Source: BD1-7 clade bacterium (GTDB lineage: Bacteria; Pseudomonadota; Gammaproteobacteria; Pseudomonadales; DT-91). Taken from it: a DNA stretch of 64,000 bases. The position numbers were made by a program, and so were the translations under genes. Where the stretch lies: the NCBI GenBank assembly GCA_902705865.1, contig CACSIO010000012.1, positions 1-64,000 on the forward strand. The letters run 5' to 3'. The notes beneath the pieces were generated by a model that saw only the letters and a program-made list of their open reading frames with translations, searched no databases and was not told the origin of the DNA. This document shows, in pieces, positions 1 through 8,324 of the stretch. Every line of letters starts with the position of its first letter. Within the stretch, counting starts at the first letter, position 1.

Positions 1-290
1 TGGCGACAAAGGCTTCATCTGTTTCTACGATCAAGCAAGATTGTTAGCAGAAGGCGTTGATTCGATTGTTGCTCTGGCCAAACGTAACCTGTTAAAGCTG
101 CGGATGCAAAGCGTCTCATTGGCCCCGATGACCTCCTGATTACGATCCCTTGATCGAACCAGGAAAATAAATGGTTGTGGCTTCGCCGACGCGGGGGCAT
201 TCACTTTAAAGCCATCAATAAGTGTAAGTAGCGTTCCGTGCTTGATTATTTTGCACTGTCGAATATTTAGAGTCAGGTAGTAAAACAATT
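1..290 (+). pseudogene. IS4-like DDE transposase remnant (3' part)
   Basis: Read forward from about base 5, the translation DKGFICFYDQARLLAEGV resembles the region after the second catalytic Asp of IS4-type transposases. After a frameshift near base 110 it continues as IGPDDLLI, which recalls the LGxDDxLI segment before the YREK region of that family. A stop and frame changes follow, so it cannot be functional. The 5' part lies outside the window. The assignment rests on short motif similarity only. The minus-strand ORFs here look like shadows. Confidence 0.35.
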
Positions 291-389
291 GGATTTAAGT
301 ATTAGATATATCTCCAAATCACTGCTCGACGGTAAGTCACCATTAATTTACTATTTAGCGCTGGTAATCTAAACCTCGCAAAGAAAGTT

Positions 390-1252
390 ATGAATCCATC
401 ATCTGGTCTGGATATTTTCCATTTCGAGCTAGTTTCTGGCTGCCAGCTTCGTTGTGTCGGTTGTCTACTATCGACCTTAAAAACTAAAGTTAACAGCATC
501 GATGCGGAAATATTTAGACAATGAATGTTGAATGTTGAATGTTGAATGTTGAATGTTGAATGTTGATGAATCCAATATCTTAGATTATATAATTATGGTG
601 AAAAATTACCTCACCCAAATTTGTATTCCATATTTTCAGTTATTGAAAAGTTACCTCATGATATTAGATAAGTTGAAATATCAACTAATGGTAAATATTT
701 CAATTGGTATGATTTGGAAATAATTTTTAAAATAGGATGTCTAGATACACCTGTGGTAAGTTGTGATAGAGATAGTGCCGCTGCTTCCTATGAGAGGCTG
801 CACCCACTGGCAAAGTGGGATAAATTAATTGGCTTTCTTAAAAATGCAGCTGAATTGAAGCGCCAGTACTCTCCGAAAATGAAATTAGTGGCACGGGTCA
901 TTTGTACGAATGACGACGAAAAAATTCTATGGTTCAAGCTGCTTGCCGAGATAGGTTAGATGCCTGAGTTTAGAAGATGGTTGATGCTACCTGAAACAAG
1001 CTGTGATGCTTACCCCGTAAAAAGACTACCCGATGGCGCCTGCCGATTTTTACGCAAAGAAAAATTACTATACGTAGATGCGCAAGGTGTTGTAGTCGCT
1101 TGCTGTGCTCACCCAAAAGCTGGGGAGTTCGGAAATTTGAAATATGCTACTTATTATGAATTATGGCAGCAGGCGAAAAAGAAAAGATGAAAAAACGACT
1201 CAACCATAATCGTGCAACTGAAAAAGTTTGCTCAAGCTGCGGAATCTCCTAG
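390..1252 (+). pseudogene. Radical SAM/SPASM maturase, broken
   Basis: The ATG at 390 is preceded by AAGAAAG and opens a reading frame containing FELVSGCQLRCVGC, a CX3CX2C radical SAM cluster motif. The frame is broken by six TGAATGT repeats (522-563) and then resumes as LRLYNYGEKLPHPNL and VEISTNGKYF, typical GE and STNG radical SAM segments. A SPASM-like C-terminus follows (CRFL, VVACCAHP, GNLKYATYYELW). In-frame stops are TGA within and just after the repeats, TAA 669-671 and TAG 957-959. A frame slip in the A-rich stretch near 1175-1187 moves the ending LNHNRATEKVCSSCGIS into another frame, closing at 1252. Apart from the repeat tract the first 800 bases keep one frame, so decay looks recent. 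It lies 4 bp upstream of an HprK-like gene, which suggests a former operon of peptide maturation genes. Radical SAM/SPASM identity is well supported by motifs; the substrate is inferred. Confidence 0.75.
522..563 (+). repeat. Heptanucleotide tandem repeat (TGAATGT)x6
   Basis: Six perfect copies of TGAATGT lie between codons of the broken radical SAM gene. The array is 42 bp, so the flanking frame is kept, but a TGA falls in frame inside it. A 7-bp unit cycles through all three frames, so copy-number change would alter how the gene is read. The exact unit count makes slipped-strand expansion the likely origin. Confidence 0.9.
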
Positions 1253-1256
1253 GTTT

Positions 1257-2171
1257 ATGTATTTCTATACCTTCGGTACACTTAAAATTCAATCCGAAAT
1301 AGATCTGTGTCCAATGCTGTTGCCGTGTTTGGAGGGCGAATTTAGAAACATCAATTCTGTTCATGTAAATATTTCTGTTGGTGAAAAAATCAGAAAATGT
1401 GACGTTGTGAACATGCCTTCAGGAGAATTCGTTTATGGAGTGTCTTGCCATAGGATACATTTTGATGAGGTCGCACTATTTACTATCTATGAAAGCAATA
1501 AAATAGTAATACAGTATTTTTCTGAAACGCAATGTGATGATGTATTGATTTGTTTGCTTGGACCGGTTTTGGCACTTACCTGTTATCAGAATCAATGCTG
1601 GTTAATGCATGCGAGCGCTGTTCTTGTCAATAATAAAGCAATCTTGTTCGCAGGCCATTCAGGGGTAGGGAAATCGACTTTGGCTTCCGTACTTGGCAAA
1701 CGAGGTTATCCCCTTTTAGGCGATGAATTGATACCTGTGCGGTTGATTTCAAGTCAATTGTATATAGATAAAGGGCTTGATGCGGTATTACTTAATTCGG
1801 ACAGCACTGATGCGTTAGGTTGTGAGGGGGCTAGAAAATGCTCCGGGAAAATAAGCCGATATATGAGTAATGTAGGTCCCGGTAATATTGAGTTTCCCGC
1901 CCCGGTTAGTCATGTCTATTGGCTAACAAAAGACGCAGGATCGACCAAAAATACGATCGAAACTACGGGTGTTTTAGAAAAAACAAAAGCCTTTATAGAG
2001 TGTGCGAGCTATCGCTATCATTGGATTCACCAGCTCAAACGGTCAGAGCAGCACGCTACTTTTTGTCTCGAGGCTATAAGTACAATAGCATTTAGACGTT
2101 TATCTTGGGCCGAATGTTTAGGTGGAAATTCTACTTCTATTGACGATCTTCTCGATGACATATATGGCTAA
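1257..2171 (+). CDS. HPr kinase-like protein (putative RiPP kinase)
   Basis: This 304-residue protein has a C-terminal half with the P-loop G133-HSGVGKST (GxxGxGKST), followed about 16 residues later by LLGDE, the Walker-B-like pair of HprK/P-type kinases, and preceded by LMHASAV, also conserved in that family. The first half has no recognised domain, as in the 'HprK-related' proteins that accompany PqqD-like and asparagine-synthetase-like proteins in peptide clusters. I chose ATG 1257 because it starts right after the upstream radical SAM stop (1252); a longer in-frame start at 1212 would overlap that gene's tail. Known relatives (PadeK, ThcoK) phosphorylate the terminal Ser of lasso precursors; by inference this protein could act on the peptide encoded at 6491-6640. 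It is paralogous in layout to the gene at 7314-8213. Its 3' end converges on the glycosyltransferase gene with a hairpin between. Confidence 0.8.
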   Translation: MYFYTFGTLKIQSEIDLCPMLLPCLEGEFRNINSVHVNISVGEKIRKCDVVNMPSGEFVYGVSCHRIHFDEVALFTIYESNKIVIQYFSETQCDDVLICLLGPVLALTCYQNQCWLMHASAVLVNNKAILFAGHSGVGKSTLASVLGKRGYPLLGDELIPVRLISSQLYIDKGLDAVLLNSDSTDALGCEGARKCSGKISRYMSNVGPGNIEFPAPVSHVYWLTKDAGSTKNTIETTGVLEKTKAFIECASYRYHWIHQLKRSEQHATFCLEAISTIAFRRLSWAECLGGNSTSIDDLLDDIYG

Positions 2172-2185
2172 TGTTCGTATCTTTG

Positions 2186-2209
2186 TTATATAAAAACGAC
2201 TTTATATAA
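2186..2209. terminator. Perfect 9-bp inverted repeat between convergent genes
   Basis: TTATATAAA (2186-2194) and TTTATATAA (2201-2209) form a perfect 9-bp stem around AACGAC. It sits in the 62-bp gap between the convergent HprK-like gene and the glycosyltransferase gene. It is AT-rich and lacks a long U-tract, so a weak bidirectional terminator is the likeliest role. Confidence 0.5.
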
Positions 2210-2233
2210 GTCGCTCGTCGTATACCGCGCGCT

Positions 2234-3784
2234 CTAGCGAAGGGCGTCGCTTAAAGCTTGATGCATAAAGTTTTCGAATTCTTTTATTAGCCCCTGTGGT
2301 GCTAGTAGCTTATGTTTATTTCGCGCAATTGATGATTCAAGCGCTTCTCTTAGTTCGTGGTTATTGGCAATATTGACAGCGATATCAACATAGTCGTCCC
2401 AGTTATTAGCCACTGCTTCATTCATTCCCATCAAAGCATAGCAGGCACTTGTTACTCTGCCTCGTTGAAATTCGCCAGGCCAAGTTACAATTACTTTTTC
2501 ATTCGCAAACAAATCAAAACTAGTTCTACCACCGCCAAAATGTAGTGGATCTAAATGAACATCAACGAGCTTAGATAGCACTAAGTACTCTAAAATGTTC
2601 AGGCGATTTAGAAAGATAATTCGAGGGAATACATCCGGTATCGTTTTTTGCATGCGTGCTTTAACAGCATCCATCAAGCTATCAGGATTCCAGGCATTAA
2701 TTAAAACAATATGTGATGAAGTATCTTTGCGAAGAATATTAGCCAGTATCTCATCAAAATCTGGATGAAATTTAAAGGCTTGATGTCCGCAGCAATAAAG
2801 TGCGCCATGTTCAGGCAGCTTAAAATGAGATCGATTTAGCGTTGATTGTTGCAGGTATGATGGCTCGTACCAAGTTGGGAAGTGTGAAAGGCAAATGAGT
2901 TTTTCAGTATAGTGGGCCTGTGCATTATGCGGTTCCATCAAGGTGCTCGATAAATAATAATCAATTGTCGGTATGCCACTGGTTACCGGATGCCCCCATG
3001 TTGTAAATTGAACGTGTGCGAGCCGTGCATGAGCCAGCAGTTGAATGTAGGGTGTGAGTGTTAGTTCTGGATAAAAAATGCAATCCAGTTCAAGCTTTGC
3101 AATGAGTTTTTGTGCGTCAATAATGTTCTCAGGCAACCAAATAACATCGCAGGCCAATGTTTTGTAGCGTTCTGTATATTTGTCATTTTTCAAGTGAGGC
3201 GGTAATAGAAGAGTAACATCCCATGATTCTTTGTCTATTTTTTCAGGAAGACCAATAAAAAATTTACCTGCTGTATTATTTCGAAAGTTATTGGAGCAAA
3301 TCGCTAAGGATTTTTTTGTTGTAATTTTGGAGTTTATTATGGTTTCTGTATTTGTTTTGCAATGGTCAGCAGTGTAATGAATTTGAGGAAAAAGTGTATA
3401 AAGAAATTGTGAATGTGCTGCTTGTAGGTCGCGATCATTCTTCCCCTGATAGGCCAAATAGAATAGGTTGTGGTAAATATAGTCGGCAGGGTTATCGGAA
3501 AAGCAATTGATGTCGAAATCGGCGATGAATCTCTCAATATTCGTAAATACAGTCGCTAGCTTTTCACGTAATTCGTCAGCGTGATCTAAACTCGCGACTG
3601 TTGGCGGTACCAACAATGACTGGTACAGAAGTAAAAAAGGATCTTTTGTTTGATTATATGCGCGTTCAAGGTCTATTTTTGAACTAGACAGATCCCCAGA
3701 TTTTAGCTGTTCTTGTGCGATCTTGAAGTATTCTCGTCGTTGCTGTGATGAACGAGAATAATCACTTCTCAGATTTTGCATCAA
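2234..3784 (-). CDS. GT41 (SPINDLY/OGT-like) glycosyltransferase
   Basis: This 516-residue protein has the C-terminal signature of GT41 O-GlcNAc-transferase-like enzymes: TTWGHPVTSGIPTIDYYLSS, then EPHNAQAHYTEKLICL, HFGGGRTSFDLF and PGEFQRGRVTSACY. The N-terminal 110 residues look helical and TPR-like (SSKIDLERAYNQ) but are much shorter than the TPR array of classical OGT. Bacterial members transfer sugars to Ser/Thr of proteins or peptides. It is the last gene of a minus-strand run, overlapping the methyltransferase gene by 4 bp (ATGA), so translation is probably coupled. The context makes a Ser/Thr-rich precursor peptide a plausible acceptor (inference). A cytosolic location is expected because no signal peptide is seen. 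Confidence 0.85.
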   Translation of the reverse strand: MMQNLRSDYSRSSQQRREYFKIAQEQLKSGDLSSSKIDLERAYNQTKDPFLLLYQSLLVPPTVASLDHADELREKLATVFTNIERFIADFDINCFSDNPADYIYHNLFYLAYQGKNDRDLQAAHSQFLYTLFPQIHYTADHCKTNTETIINSKITTKKSLAICSNNFRNNTAGKFFIGLPEKIDKESWDVTLLLPPHLKNDKYTERYKTLACDVIWLPENIIDAQKLIAKLELDCIFYPELTLTPYIQLLAHARLAHVQFTTWGHPVTSGIPTIDYYLSSTLMEPHNAQAHYTEKLICLSHFPTWYEPSYLQQSTLNRSHFKLPEHGALYCCGHQAFKFHPDFDEILANILRKDTSSHIVLINAWNPDSLMDAVKARMQKTIPDVFPRIIFLNRLNILEYLVLSKLVDVHLDPLHFGGGRTSFDLFANEKVIVTWPGEFQRGRVTSACYALMGMNEAVANNWDDYVDIAVNIANNHELREALESSIARNKHKLLAPQGLIKEFENFMHQALSDALR

Positions 3785-4605
3785 GCTGATTTCCGCCAGT
3801 AAATAGCGGAATTATCAACGACCCTGATTTCATCTTTGATTTTATGCCGCAAACGGAACATATCAACCGCATGGCGACATGGTTCGAAAATACCGTAGTC
3901 ATCGATAATGACGTAGCCTCCGACAGATAGCTTGCCGTATAGGTTGGACAATACATCGATAGTCGATTCAAACATATCGGCATCTATGCGTAGCAGTGAT
4001 AATTGATGAATCTCTGCTGATGGTAGTGTGTCGCAAAAATATCCTTTTAAAAAACGTACTTTCTCATCCAATAAGTCATAGGTTTTGAAGTTATGTCTAA
4101 CTGTCTCTTCATTGATCGACAAAAAGTGATATTTTGAAAGGTTATATTGTAAATCAAGCGAATCTATAGACGGTGGTAAACCTTCGAAAGAATCTGCAAC
4201 CCAAACATTTTTGTTTGTAATGTTATGTGCCTTTAAATAACCACGCATAAATATTGTAGCGCCGCCTCGCCAAACGCCTGCCTCGATTACATCTCCCGGG
4301 ATATTATCCCGTTGAATATCATCTAAACAATCTTCAATGTTATTTAGTCGTTGACGGCCAATTAGCGTATGAGGGAAGTGCGCAATATTGTCTTTGCATG
4401 GATGCAGAGCATGTTCTCTATTGTAAAGTAGCGTTTGATAACGCTCCTCCCAAGCTTGATGAATGTCTCTGGATACACAAATGTCGGGCTCTTTTCCATC
4501 ATTGATACACTCCAGTAGATACAAACATCGTAATTCGTATTCAAGATTTAATTCATTCGTTAAAGATCTTTTAAGTAATTCTAAATATAAATTTACGGGT
4601 TTCAT
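3781..4605 (-). CDS. TylF/macrocin-type O-methyltransferase
   Basis: This 274-residue protein matches the TylF (macrocin 3''-O-methyltransferase-like) family: DVIEAGVWRGGATIFMRGYL is the SAM-binding motif I region, WVADSFEGLPP is the family hallmark, and LLRIDADMFEST plus GGYVIIDDYG give the acidic metal-site segment. These enzymes methylate sugar hydroxyls using SAM and a divalent metal. The first 95 residues form a family-variable N-terminal region. It overlaps the cyclase gene upstream and the glycosyltransferase gene downstream by 4 bp each, so the three are co-translated. Encoded beside a sugar transferase, it could methylate a peptide-bound sugar; that substrate is inference. Confidence 0.88.
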   Translation of the reverse strand: MKPVNLYLELLKRSLTNELNLEYELRCLYLLECINDGKEPDICVSRDIHQAWEERYQTLLYNREHALHPCKDNIAHFPHTLIGRQRLNNIEDCLDDIQRDNIPGDVIEAGVWRGGATIFMRGYLKAHNITNKNVWVADSFEGLPPSIDSLDLQYNLSKYHFLSINEETVRHNFKTYDLLDEKVRFLKGYFCDTLPSAEIHQLSLLRIDADMFESTIDVLSNLYGKLSVGGYVIIDDYGIFEPCRHAVDMFRLRHKIKDEIRVVDNSAIYWRKSA

Positions 4606-6394
4606 AGTTGATTCTGGTTTTCTGTCAGTCGAATGAATTTTCCAATAGATACGGTAATTGGTATCGCATGTGTATAGAACGCAATCTCTTTACCTTCTGG
4701 AAGGTTATTAAGATCCCATTGATTCAGCTTGTTTTGTAATTTTCCGACGTTGATAAGTGCATCGATCAGTGGTGATTCATGCCACAGATCAATTTCATTT
4801 TGTATATCATTAACGCTTTTTTGAAAGCGTTCTGGCCAATCGCTGTTTTGATAGCCTCGCCTTTTTTGGTTGAGCACATTCTCGGGTAGTAGTGTTTTTA
4901 ATGCTGATCTTGCTAATGCCCGAGCCTGCCCTTTATATGCCAGTATATGCCCAGGTATTTGTAAACTCGTAACGGCCAAATCATGATCTAACGTGGGTGA
5001 ACACGTCTCAACACCATAACGTCTTTGCTGTGCATAGTTGTATTCTGCGAACCATGAATATCCGCGAATCATAGACGGCAGTACCTTTTCTACATTGAGA
5101 TGGCCGCCATTGAAAAAATCAATAGCCCCTTGGTCGACAGCGCGTTGATACGCTTGCTGAACAACTGGGCTATCAAAATTAGCAAAGCTGTAAAACCAAT
5201 GTTGTTCCGACTTACCTAGCTTATCCGAAAATCGCCATCGACACGAAAAATAGCGACTTTTAGTAAAATTCTTCAGTTCACGTAAATAATACTTTGGCTC
5301 ATTTTTTATTCCCGAACCTATCAGTTTAAGCGCCTTCATCCATCCTAATAATCGGACAGTTTGTGACAAGCTGAAATAGCCAGAATGGCTTAATGTAAAA
5401 TTTCCACTAAAGCCTGTTAGTAGTGTATCAGCTCCGTGTGTTTGAGCCATTTGCAAAATAGCATCATACCAAGCGTGATTAAATCCAAATAGATTGGGGT
5501 GGCGATGTTGTTCAAAAAACTCATCGCTATCAAGTAAGCAGCTATGGTTAGACGTTAGTGCAACAAAATTGCTAATGTGGTCTGCATTGGCAATAAAATC
5601 TTTGGCTAAACTTGATTCATCATTGAAACGATGTTTTTCATTTGGGTTTAGTTTCTTGGCTTGCTCTGCGGGCCGCCACGTATAGGTTTTTAGATCGTTC
5701 TGTTGCATATGTTGGGCGGCGACGGAGACCACGGCGGAAGAATCCCAGCCACTACTTAAGTGGGCTGCTATCTTGCGCCCTTTTATTCGTCGGCAAACAG
5801 CTGCTTCAATGGCTTGACGAAATTTCAATGTGTAGGCGTCATATGAATCACAGCAGAGTTCTGCATTGATAGCTTCTAAAGAGAAGTACGAGACAAGCTG
5901 TTGCCCGGTCTTATCAATGACAAGGTAAGCGCCGGGAGGTACTCGGTGAATATATTGATAGACGGTGTCTTGATGATTATTTGCATTTATAAACAAATAA
6001 TCTGCCAGCAAATCGGGATTTAAGGTGTTCGGCGCCCCAGAATCTAGCAAGTCTTTATAGTGACTAGAAAAATGTAAAACATGCTCGTTTCGATAATACA
6101 GTAAAGGAGCTTCCCCCATTGCATCTCGCAGTAGATAACACTGACTCTGTCTGTGATCAATAATTAGTGCGGTATAAGCGCCTCGTAATCGAGGGAATAA
6201 TTCAACCCCATATTCGGCAAAAAATGAAGCCAGTAACGTCGCCGGGGAGGCCGTATCAACAGCATGATTAACTTCGAAGATATCGTCTAAGCGGCCAGAA
6301 AAAAAGCACTCAATGGATGCTAACTGAGCATAATCAGTGTTTTTTTTAGAGCAATAGAATGATGACGCTTTTTTAGATTAACAAAACCTTGCAA
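4602..6394 (-). CDS. Asparagine synthetase-like lasso-cyclase (C protein), frameshifted N-terminus
   Basis: The intact part (minus frame from 6119) encodes the AsnB C-terminal domain with the PP-loop HLSSGWDSSAVVS and the tail region LPENVLNQKRRGYQN. The family N-terminus is also present upstream: FFSGRLDDIFEV, LFPRLRGAYTALIIDH and CYLLRDAMGEAPLLYY read in the same frame without a stop back to about 6373, but with no start codon. In the next frame a TTG at 6394, 8 bases after GAAAGG, starts QGFVNLKK, the usual GFVNL opening of this family. The two frames can be joined at an A8 run (T8 at 6340-6347). The joined protein is about 597 residues, normal for lasso C proteins. There is no Cys at position 2, so the glutaminase half should be inactive, as in lasso cyclases. 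ATP-dependent amide or isopeptide formation is the family role. Either the gene is broken, slippage restores it, or there is a sequence error. A minimal call is 4602-6119. Confidence 0.8.
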
Positions 6395-6490
6395 GAGGGA
6401 GGCCTTTCATACATTCATTAATTAATGTTATTTATCAGTAGGACTGACACAAACACCCACTATATGGATGTTCGTGTTTTTACAGAGAAA

Positions 6491-6640
6491 TTAGGAGTAA
6501 ATACCAGAGTCGGCGCCACTACCGTTAATGGTAGTCCGAGTGTTGTCAATACTTTCTTTTGTAAATTCCGGTGATTGCCACTCTAAACGGGAATCAGTAC
6601 TTTCTGTTGATTGGTTGTTTTCTACTGAAGAATCTTTCAT
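6491..6640 (-). CDS. Putative RiPP (lasso-like) precursor peptide, 49 aa
   Basis: ATG at 6640 is preceded by AAGGCG at good spacing; a longer in-frame start at 6730 lacks support. The peptide is hydrophilic and Ser/Thr/Asn-rich. Residues W21-QSPEF and I31-DNT resemble the YxxP...T recognition motif that PqqD-like RRE proteins bind in lasso leaders. It ends TTINGSGADSGIYS, a small Gly/Ser core with a single acidic residue (D44) and a terminal Ser. A terminal Ser is the target of PadeK-type HprK kinases, two of which are encoded nearby. Lasso geometry fits only loosely: D44 is position 7 if the core starts at I38, leaving a very short tail. It lies about 97 bp upstream of the cyclase gene on the same strand and is divergent from the PqqD-like gene. 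Precursor role is inferred from motif and place. Confidence 0.6.
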   Translation of the reverse strand: MKDSSVENNQSTESTDSRLEWQSPEFTKESIDNTRTTINGSGADSGIYS

Positions 6641-6818
6641 TACGAACGCCTTTATATAGGTTATACACGATTTAATTCGTCCGATCATACCTTTGGTATA
6701 GCGGTATGTGAAGGCTCTGTTGTTATTCAAATGAAACTGATATACATAGATATCCGTTAAATATACAACATATAATCATCTACTTAGTACACTGAAAGAT
6801 TAAACAGGTTTATCGTAC
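6641..6818. promoter_or_regulatory. Divergent promoter region, precursor / PqqD-like gene
   Basis: This 178-bp AT-rich gap separates the minus-strand precursor operon from the plus-strand PqqD-like gene and must hold promoters for both. TATACAT- and TATAAT-like hexamers lie around 6750-6775, but I could not assign a specific -35/-10 pair. No clear operator palindrome was seen. Confidence 0.35.
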
Positions 6819-7091
6819 ATGAACAAAGACACTATGATTTCGCGTAACCCCGAATTGATTGTTAGTCAAATTGATGGTGAATTCCTCATGATGGGGATAG
6901 AAAATAATGCATATTATCATCTAAACGAAATCGGCTCTGCCATTTGGTCATTGCTGGAGGATACCCAGTCAATCAAAACGATCTGCCAGTCACTAACGCA
7001 ATCCTATAGAGTAGATATTGAAACTTGTGAGAAAGACATAGTGCCGTTCATTGGTGAGTTGGTTAATGAGAATGTGCTGAGACAAGAATAG
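6819..7091 (+). CDS. PqqD-like RRE protein (lasso B1-type)
   Basis: This 90-residue protein matches the PqqD/RiPP-recognition-element family end to end: ISRNPELIVSQIDGEFLMM, then NNAYYHLNEIGSAIWSLLE, then the helical YRVDIETCEKDIVPFIGEL. Family members bind the leader peptide and present it to maturation enzymes. In lasso clusters this is protein B1, usually beside the B2 cysteine protease. Here no B2 gene follows: the next 220 bp contain only short stop-broken frames. It is divergent from the precursor. Family assignment is firm; the partner is inferred from position. Confidence 0.88.
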   Translation: MNKDTMISRNPELIVSQIDGEFLMMGIENNAYYHLNEIGSAIWSLLEDTQSIKTICQSLTQSYRVDIETCEKDIVPFIGELVNENVLRQE

Positions 7092-7313
7092 TAATATAAG
7101 TATCGTTACTTGATCATGCCAACTGCCAAGAAAAATGTTTTATACGTTCTATTTTATAGACGCAGATAAGATGATTCGAAGGTTGGTATGTTATTCATGG
7201 TATACCAACGCACATTCCTACTGGTCTATCTTTAGCTCTACGGCGACTGTAGCTTGTATAGCTAAGTGATATGAGCGCGAACCACGCTTCACATGGTTAC
7301 CTGTCGATGAGTT

Positions 7314-8213
7314 CTATTGCAGCTCTGTTAATACGTTTTTGATATCCCGCAGTAGTGCGTTGTTTGTTTTTCTCAAAGACCAACTACTGACATTTTGCAG
7401 CACTACGGTCGATAGCTTGAAAATATCAATGCCTTGCGTTAACACTGAATGACTATAAAAGTGTCGAAAATAGTGCTGCCTCAACGAATTTACAGCATCG
7501 GAGCCACTAATTTTTGTTAAGCCTAATGAATGGTTATTGTCCACATCTAGGTAGACAATGTGTGCAAGCTCAGCGGCTGCTTGTTGGTTAGGAATAGGGA
7601 ATCGATATTTACTGAGTTCTGGGTGGATTTTATCTAACCCCTTGCTCGATAAATCCAGTAACGCAAGGCTTGTTTGATTCAATTTAATGAATGGTAAGCT
7701 TGTATAGACGTATGGCTGCTCCCCCTGGCCTCGAATAACCGCGACATCATCGCCAAGCACTGTAAAACCTTGACGAGCGAGATAGGCGGCTAACGTCGAC
7801 TTTCCCGCACCGGATTTACCCATAAGCAGCACGGCTTTGTCACCGATAACTACTGTAGCTGCATGTAAAACTAAATTGCTACGCTGCTCTAATAGCGCAG
7901 CAAAGGCAGAACCCAGAATAAAAAGTCTGACATAATCATCATACTGTTGATATAGAGGCTTAAAATAGATAAATCGACCATCAACGATTAAAAATTCTGC
8001 AACGCTGGTTGATAAACGTAAGTGCGTAGAAGAACCTGAATAGTGGTCGCCTTTAAAGTCAGGGGGTTCTTGGGATTGAAACTGTTCTAAATTGTTTGTA
8101 CAGCGAATCGTAACATCAGAATTGTTATGAGATATAACGGGATCTATCGGGTTTAAAGGCAGATTCCAGTCGCTGGTAACAGACAAGCCAAAAACAGAAT
8201 AACAATTGGTCAT
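7314..8213 (-). CDS. HPr kinase-like protein (second copy)
   Basis: This 299-residue protein carries the P-loop MGKSGAGKST (ending at residue 140) after LVLHAATVV and before VLGDDVAVI, the HprK-type arrangement of P-loop and acidic pair. The N-terminal 110 residues are variable. It shares its layout with the protein at 1257-2171 but differs in sequence, so the cluster has two kinase-like genes flanking the core. Family precedent (PadeK/ThcoK) is phosphorylation of a lasso precursor terminal Ser. It has its own transcription unit, as the PqqD-like gene upstream on the map is on the other strand. Directly upstream begins the transposase element, which may mark the cluster boundary. Confidence 0.8.
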   Translation of the reverse strand: MTNCYSVFGLSVTSDWNLPLNPIDPVISHNNSDVTIRCTNNLEQFQSQEPPDFKGDHYSGSSTHLRLSTSVAEFLIVDGRFIYFKPLYQQYDDYVRLFILGSAFAALLEQRSNLVLHAATVVIGDKAVLLMGKSGAGKSTLAAYLARQGFTVLGDDVAVIRGQGEQPYVYTSLPFIKLNQTSLALLDLSSKGLDKIHPELSKYRFPIPNQQAAAELAHIVYLDVDNNHSLGLTKISGSDAVNSLRQHYFRHFYSHSVLTQGIDIFKLSTVVLQNVSSWSLRKTNNALLRDIKNVLTELQ

Positions 8214-8324
8214 TTATAGTATCACGTGAAATTGTATGCTTGATTATAGTGGGCGATAGAAGCACTAAGCCAGCCGCAAATGATTCTTTTAAAACTCGCA
8301 AACGTTTCTTTGTGTCTTAAGCAG

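Noticed and set aside
522-563. CRISPR-like array
   Set aside because: Units are 7 bp without spacers; it is a simple tandem repeat.
669-959. Stop-codon recoding (Sec or Pyl) in the radical SAM gene
   Set aside because: Several different stops, a repeat insertion and a final frameshift occur together; simple decay explains them better, and no SECIS-like or PYLIS element was seen.
7092-7313. Possible B2 cysteine protease remnant after the PqqD-like gene
   Set aside because: Translations in all forward frames are short, stop-broken and lack the Cys/His/Asp pattern of B2 proteins.
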